Source: Chitinivibrionales bacterium (lineage in GTDB: Bacteria > Fibrobacterota > Chitinivibrionia > Chitinivibrionales > JANQEN01). Taken from it: DNA of 64,000 bases. The notes under the pieces are model-generated. The model was not told where the DNA came from. It did not search any database and was given only the letters and a program-made list of their open reading frames with translations. The DNA is taken from NCBI GenBank assembly GCA_028278335.1, contig JANQEN010000012.1, forward strand, positions 1 to 64,000, given 5' to 3'. The stretch's first letter is position 1; every line of letters begins with the position of its first letter. A program made the position numbers and the translations under genes. Positions 60,478 to 64,000 of this stretch are shown here, piece by piece.

Positions 60478-62766
60478 ATGGCAACTTTTTCGCATACCCT
60501 TATAAATGGAATTATAAAGCACCGGATCCTAATCATTATCTCGGTGGTTCTTCTCTTTGCCTTTTTCCTCTTTGGCATTTCAAAGGTGTATGTAGACAAC
60601 GACCCCATAAAGTCTGTTCCAGAAACATTGAAAGAGAAAATCGCACTCAATAACCTTCAAAAGACCTTCCCCACACCCTACATTCTCATTTTTATTGCAG
60701 AGTTTAAAAGGGGAACTCTTATTGAGAAGGCTGATTCAATGGCACTCTGGGCAAAAGAGTTTGAGCAAATTTTAGTCGACAGTGCCAAGGGAATTACAGG
60801 AACTGTTCACATTCGTAAAATCAAAACCCCTGTTAAGGGTGGATTTATGGGTTTGAAGAGTGAGTATGTGATACCCAAAAAAAGAGATGTATCTGAGGAG
60901 GTCATCAGAAAACGAATTACCGAGAACAGCGATTTTACTAAGACACTCGTTTCTAAAGATGAGACGGTCTTTGGGATGCTCCTCCATGTAAACCCGGACT
61001 TAAATCGTCCTCGCATTGTCCAGCAAGTAATTGACATTGTGGAGCGATTGGACGAGCATGATTCTGTGAGCGTCTATTTGACTGGTGCAACCGCGACATC
61101 CTACCTTTTAGGAAGATACATGAGTAGAGATTTTGGCATTTTGCTTCCACTCTGTCTTTTGGTTGCCTCTATCTTACTGCTTTTTATATTCAAACGAGTA
61201 CTCTATGTATGTGCATCACTTATTATCATTGCCATAGCAATTGTGTACACCTTCGGTATTATGGGAATAGTCGGGGTCCCCTTTTCCGTCGTAACCTCGG
61301 TAATTCCGATAATCCTCTTTCCCGTAGGGGTTGCCAACGCAATCCACATGTTAAAAACCTATGCCCATTATCGATGGCATGACAAACTACCTTTCATCGA
61401 GAGCTTTACCAAGACCTACGACGAACTTCTTCGTCCAATATTTCTCACCTCAGTAACTACCTTTATTGGCTTTGGTTCCTTTGTTTTTTCGCAGATCTCC
61501 TGGACAAGACACTTTGGTGTTTTTACCGGTATTGGTGTGATGATTTCGCTCTTTTTAACAGTTCTCCTTTTACCAATTTTTGTATACTATGGCCCACCAC
61601 CTAAAAAGCTTCGCTTAGAGCTTGGAAAAAGCCGTGGCTTCTCAGATACTTTTATTGCTAAATATCGCAGAATACTCTTTGAGTCTCATTTCTCACGCTA
61701 TTTTTTAGTGATCCTATTGATAACCTGTGTTATTGGTGCCTTCCGCGTAAGTTTTGAGAGTAATCCCATTTCACTCTTCTCCAAAAAAAGTACCATTAGA
61801 AAATCCGATGACCTTATTGCTAAATATTTTGGTGGAACACGCTTTTTCTATATTCTTTTAACCCACCGATCAAAGAACTTAGTTGAGCCAGAGCTTTGGA
61901 AAGATGTTGATGCCATTGTTAATTACGTAAAAAAGAACGAGCACATCGGTGATGTTTCCTCTTTAGTGCCGCTGCTCAATAAAACAAGTAGACTTCTTAG
62001 TGAAAAGGATATCTCCAAGGCTGGCGTATCTCTGCTGGTAAAATCAAAGGGACTTTTTGGTAAGAGCTTTAAAAAGTTGGTCAACAGCCAGGTAACTCCG
62101 GATCGTAAAACAGTAAAGCTCTCAGTTACCTGTAAAAACATTCCAGGTTTTAAATATACCAAACTTGCCAGTGATGTTCGGCAGCATATTCAAGAGGAAT
62201 ATCCTGACTGGGACGTTCAGGTCGCCGGCCCTGCTCTCCTTATCGATTCAATGATCACCTTGCTAATAAAGACACAAATATCCAGTATCGCCATTGCCTT
62301 TTTGTCGGTCTTCTTTATATTATCACTTCTCTTTCGGTCAATAAAGGTGGGTTTTTTTACCACCATTCCTATGGTTCTCTCGACAACCTGTGTCTATGCA
62401 TTGATGGGCATCTTTAATGTTCCCATTAATACGGTAACGGTTGTGGTTGTCAACACCTGTATTGGTATTGGTATTGATTACTCTATCCACTTTACTGCTG
62501 GATATATGTACATTAAAGATAATTATAACAGTCCCTTAGAGGCGCTGTTACAAGCGGTCAAGATCAAGGGCTCTGTGATCATGTTTAATACCTATGTCGT
62601 GGGTGCAGGATTTTTTGTACTCTTCTTTTCCAGCTTTCCTCCCATACGAGATTTCGGTCTCTTTATTTTTCTATCCATGTTTATCAGTTCCACCTTCGCG
62701 CTTATTTTCTTGCCCTTGCTCTTTAATAAGTTTTCTCTCAGTTCACATAAATCACAATCACCCTAA
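60478..62766 (+). CDS. RND/MMPL family exporter
   Basis: From the ATG at 60478 (MATFSHTLINGII) the protein has 762 residues; an in-frame TTG at 60388 would add 30 residues. It has the duplicated RND layout: TM1 (about 16-36), a periplasmic domain, five helices at about 220-380, TM7 (about 410-430), a second periplasmic domain and five helices at about 605-755. Phrases such as VDNDPIKSVP and VVVNTCIGIGIDYSIHF are typical of MMPL/SSD lipid exporters. It lies 14 bases upstream of fabZ, which suggests lipid or fatty-acyl substrates, though proton-driven export of other molecules is possible. Confidence 0.88.
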   Translation: MATFSHTLINGIIKHRILIIISVVLLFAFFLFGISKVYVDNDPIKSVPETLKEKIALNNLQKTFPTPYILIFIAEFKRGTLIEKADSMALWAKEFEQILVDSAKGITGTVHIRKIKTPVKGGFMGLKSEYVIPKKRDVSEEVIRKRITENSDFTKTLVSKDETVFGMLLHVNPDLNRPRIVQQVIDIVERLDEHDSVSVYLTGATATSYLLGRYMSRDFGILLPLCLLVASILLLFIFKRVLYVCASLIIIAIAIVYTFGIMGIVGVPFSVVTSVIPIILFPVGVANAIHMLKTYAHYRWHDKLPFIESFTKTYDELLRPIFLTSVTTFIGFGSFVFSQISWTRHFGVFTGIGVMISLFLTVLLLPIFVYYGPPPKKLRLELGKSRGFSDTFIAKYRRILFESHFSRYFLVILLITCVIGAFRVSFESNPISLFSKKSTIRKSDDLIAKYFGGTRFFYILLTHRSKNLVEPELWKDVDAIVNYVKKNEHIGDVSSLVPLLNKTSRLLSEKDISKAGVSLLVKSKGLFGKSFKKLVNSQVTPDRKTVKLSVTCKNIPGFKYTKLASDVRQHIQEEYPDWDVQVAGPALLIDSMITLLIKTQISSIAIAFLSVFFILSLLFRSIKVGFFTTIPMVLSTTCVYALMGIFNVPINTVTVVVVNTCIGIGIDYSIHFTAGYMYIKDNYNSPLEALLQAVKIKGSVIMFNTYVVGAGFFVLFFSSFPPIRDFGLFIFLSMFISSTFALIFLPLLFNKFSLSSHKSQSP

Positions 62767-62780
62767 CAGGAGCTTTTGTC

Positions 62781-63218
62781 ATGTTTGATGTTGAAGAAAT
62801 CATGCGTAATGTACCCCATCGATATCCCTTTTTGTTGATAGACCGTGTTGTAGAGTTTTCAGCAAACGAATCGGTAACGACACTTAAGAATATCACGGTT
62901 AATGAAGCCCAATTTCAGGGACACTTTCCCGGCAAGCCTATTTTTCCTGGTGTCTATATTATCGAAAACATGGCGCAATCTTCAGCCTTTATGCTGACCA
63001 AATCTGCAGGAGAGGGTGTTGACGACAAGAAGGTTTACTTTTTAGGCAAGGTAGCAAAGGTCTCTTTTCTTAAGCCGGTTGTGCCCGGTGATCAGCTTAT
63101 CACAACTATTACTGTTGAAAAAATTATCGGTCCCAGCGCCATGGTTAAAGCTAAGTCCAAGGTGGGAGATAAGACCGTTGCCAAGGGCGAGCTTATGTTT
63201 GGTATGGGCCCAGCCTAA
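62781..63218 (+). CDS. fabZ: 3-hydroxyacyl-ACP dehydratase FabZ
   Basis: This 145-residue hotdog-fold enzyme has PHRYPFLLIDRV (12-23), the catalytic His48 in GHFPG and Glu62 in IENMAQ. It removes water from 3-hydroxyacyl-ACP in fatty-acid elongation. AACAGGAG lies upstream of the start. It is cotranscribed with the MMPL exporter and followed by a strong terminator. Confidence 0.95.
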   Translation: MFDVEEIMRNVPHRYPFLLIDRVVEFSANESVTTLKNITVNEAQFQGHFPGKPIFPGVYIIENMAQSSAFMLTKSAGEGVDDKKVYFLGKVAKVSFLKPVVPGDQLITTITVEKIIGPSAMVKAKSKVGDKTVAKGELMFGMGPA

Positions 63219-63301
63219 TTTTAACGATATAAAAGTTAAATCGCTTCGATTAATCGTATTCAAAATCGTCAATGATTCGATAGTATTTTCATATAGATTA
63301 A

Positions 63302-63333
63302 AAAAAGGGCGCTTTCTAAAAGCGCCCTTTTTC
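63302..63333. terminator. Bidirectional terminator between fabZ and the dehydrogenase gene
   Basis: GGGCGCTTT (63307-63315) and AAAGCGCCC (63319-63327) form a 9-bp GC-rich stem extended by flanking A- and T-runs, so it can terminate transcription from both converging genes. Confidence 0.92.
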
Positions 63334-63355
63334 TGTAAATACAGCTATAATGATC

Positions 63356-64000
63356 TTAGGCTATAAAATTATTTATTGGCCCATAGAGGTGATAGAATCC
63401 ATTCTCTAAGGTTGCATTGACATCTTGCTTTGTCAAAGCAACACCATTCGCAAGAAGTTCATTACCGATCTCTTTGATTTTAACCAAATAGCGTTTAGCT
63501 AGATCGGCTCCAAAGGTATCCATACTCTTTAGATTTGTAAAGTATGTATCAAGTTTCGCCGATCGTTCTGGATCTGAGAGAAGTACCTTCCATGGCTCTG
63601 ATCCTTCAGGCAATGCTCCGACTTTTTCTTTCAGGGAACTGACAAGCGCATTTTCTTCATCATAGAGAATGTACTCCTGCTTATCAACATTGAATACTCC
63701 AACCGGTTTCCCCTTTTCATATTTAAAGAAACCATCTTTAGGGCTTCCATCAGGAAATTGGCCACCCTTTACCCCAAGCTCCATCATACGATCAATGAGA
63801 GCACAGGAAAGATCCTCATTGTCAATAAACTCATCCATCACCTTGAGGATGCATTGACACACATCGAGTCCGACATAATCGGCAAGCTGAAATATTCCCA
63901 TAGGACGAATTAAAAAATCTTTACTGATTTTATTAAGGATAAATATTGCCTCTGGTTGAGAATGCTCGCTACTAAGGCGATCAATTTCACTTACTGCGTG
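63356..64000 (-). CDS. 3-hydroxyacyl-CoA dehydrogenase, C-terminal part (5' end beyond the window)
   Basis: The frame is open from the right window edge to a stop at 63356 (214 codons). The sequence FLIRPMGIFQLADYVGLDVC (about 31-50 of the visible part) and RMMELGVKGGQFPDG...GFFKYEKGKP are the 3HCDH C-terminal domain of 3-hydroxyacyl-CoA or 3-hydroxybutyryl-CoA dehydrogenases. The NAD-binding part lies beyond the edge. After the first 3HCDH half there is a further helical region of about 110 residues (from about 105) consistent with the second half of the domain. It acts in beta-oxidation or butanoyl-CoA metabolism. Confidence 0.85.
   Translation of the reverse strand, partial: HAVSEIDRLSSEHSQPEAIFILNKISKDFLIRPMGIFQLADYVGLDVCQCILKVMDEFIDNEDLSCALIDRMMELGVKGGQFPDGSPKDGFFKYEKGKPVGVFNVDKQEYILYDEENALVSSLKEKVGALPEGSEPWKVLLSDPERSAKLDTYFTNLKSMDTFGADLAKRYLVKIKEIGNELLANGVALTKQDVNATLENGFYHLYGPINNFIA

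Noticed and set aside
1-64000. CRISPR arrays, tRNA and rRNA genes, full insertion sequences
   Set aside because: Intergenic regions were read for direct repeats with spacers, cloverleaf-like sequences and transposase fragments; none was convincing. A tRNAscan or ISfinder run would be decisive.

Overview
The window reads as a chromosomal segment of a motile, diderm, AT-rich bacterium of the Fibrobacterota (Chitinivibrionia-like) or a close FCB-group relative. The main pointers are: a TIGR02147-family regulator, a paralogous family first defined in Fibrobacter succinogenes; a short Bacteroidetes-type sigma-70; several secreted proteins ending in FlgD-like or type-IX-like C-terminal domains next to PorV/PorQ-like barrels; a gingipain-type C25 protease; and outer-membrane machinery (LolA, large beta-barrels). 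This placement is inferred from protein families; no rRNA or tRNA gene was found in the window.

Layout. 1-10.5 kb: a left-truncated secreted C25 protease (minus) diverges from a three-gene surface operon (Ig-like secreted protein, FecR-plus-eight-InlB-repeat protein, outer-membrane barrel). 10.6-13.3 kb: argS, a CDP-alcohol phosphatidyltransferase and rpmB. 13.4-17.3 kb: a secreted beta-sandwich protein and two probable outer-membrane proteins. 17.3-23.3 kb: an enlarged phosphohexomutase, a degenerate PilT-like ATPase with PilC, flgM behind a clear sigma-28 promoter, and a primary-type sigma factor. 23.6-27.7 kb: lipoamide dehydrogenase, a hybrid histidine kinase and a lipoate/octanoate transferase. 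28.0-34.1 kb: the TIGR02147 regulator overlapping a propeller lipoprotein gene, then a subtilisin with a C-terminal sorting-like domain and a small carboxypeptidase-regulatory-like protein. 34.1-34.5 kb: a terminator and six 21-bp tandem repeats.

34.5-51.6 kb is almost entirely minus strand: glmS, comF, lgt, the rod-shape cluster mreB-mreC-mreD-mrdA-rodA, and ftsK-lolA-propeller-PorV-like-PorV-like, headed by a stand-alone ThiD2-type gene. 51.8-64 kb: a lipoprotein with an S41-protease fold that has lost its catalytic residues, flagellin behind a second sigma-28 promoter, fliS, an FHA-DUF4388 protein, a Tat-leader AmrS-type radical SAM enzyme, a MITE-like inverted-repeat element, a B12-type radical SAM protein, fabG, a Cys-rich miniprotein, an RND/MMPL exporter cotranscribed with fabZ, and a right-truncated 3-hydroxyacyl-CoA dehydrogenase.

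Functionally the window combines cell-shape and envelope synthesis (mre/mrd/rod, lgt, glmS, ftsK, fatty-acid enzymes) with a surface-protein export and display theme (C25 and S8 proteases, sorting-type C-terminal domains, PorV-like barrels, LolA) and sigma-28-controlled flagellar genes. The best candidates for undescribed biology are the TIGR02147/propeller-lipoprotein pair with a structured element behind it, the degenerate PilT, the pseudo-S41 lipoprotein, the FecR/InlB-repeat locus opposite the C25 protease, the 21-bp repeat array and the MITE-like element.
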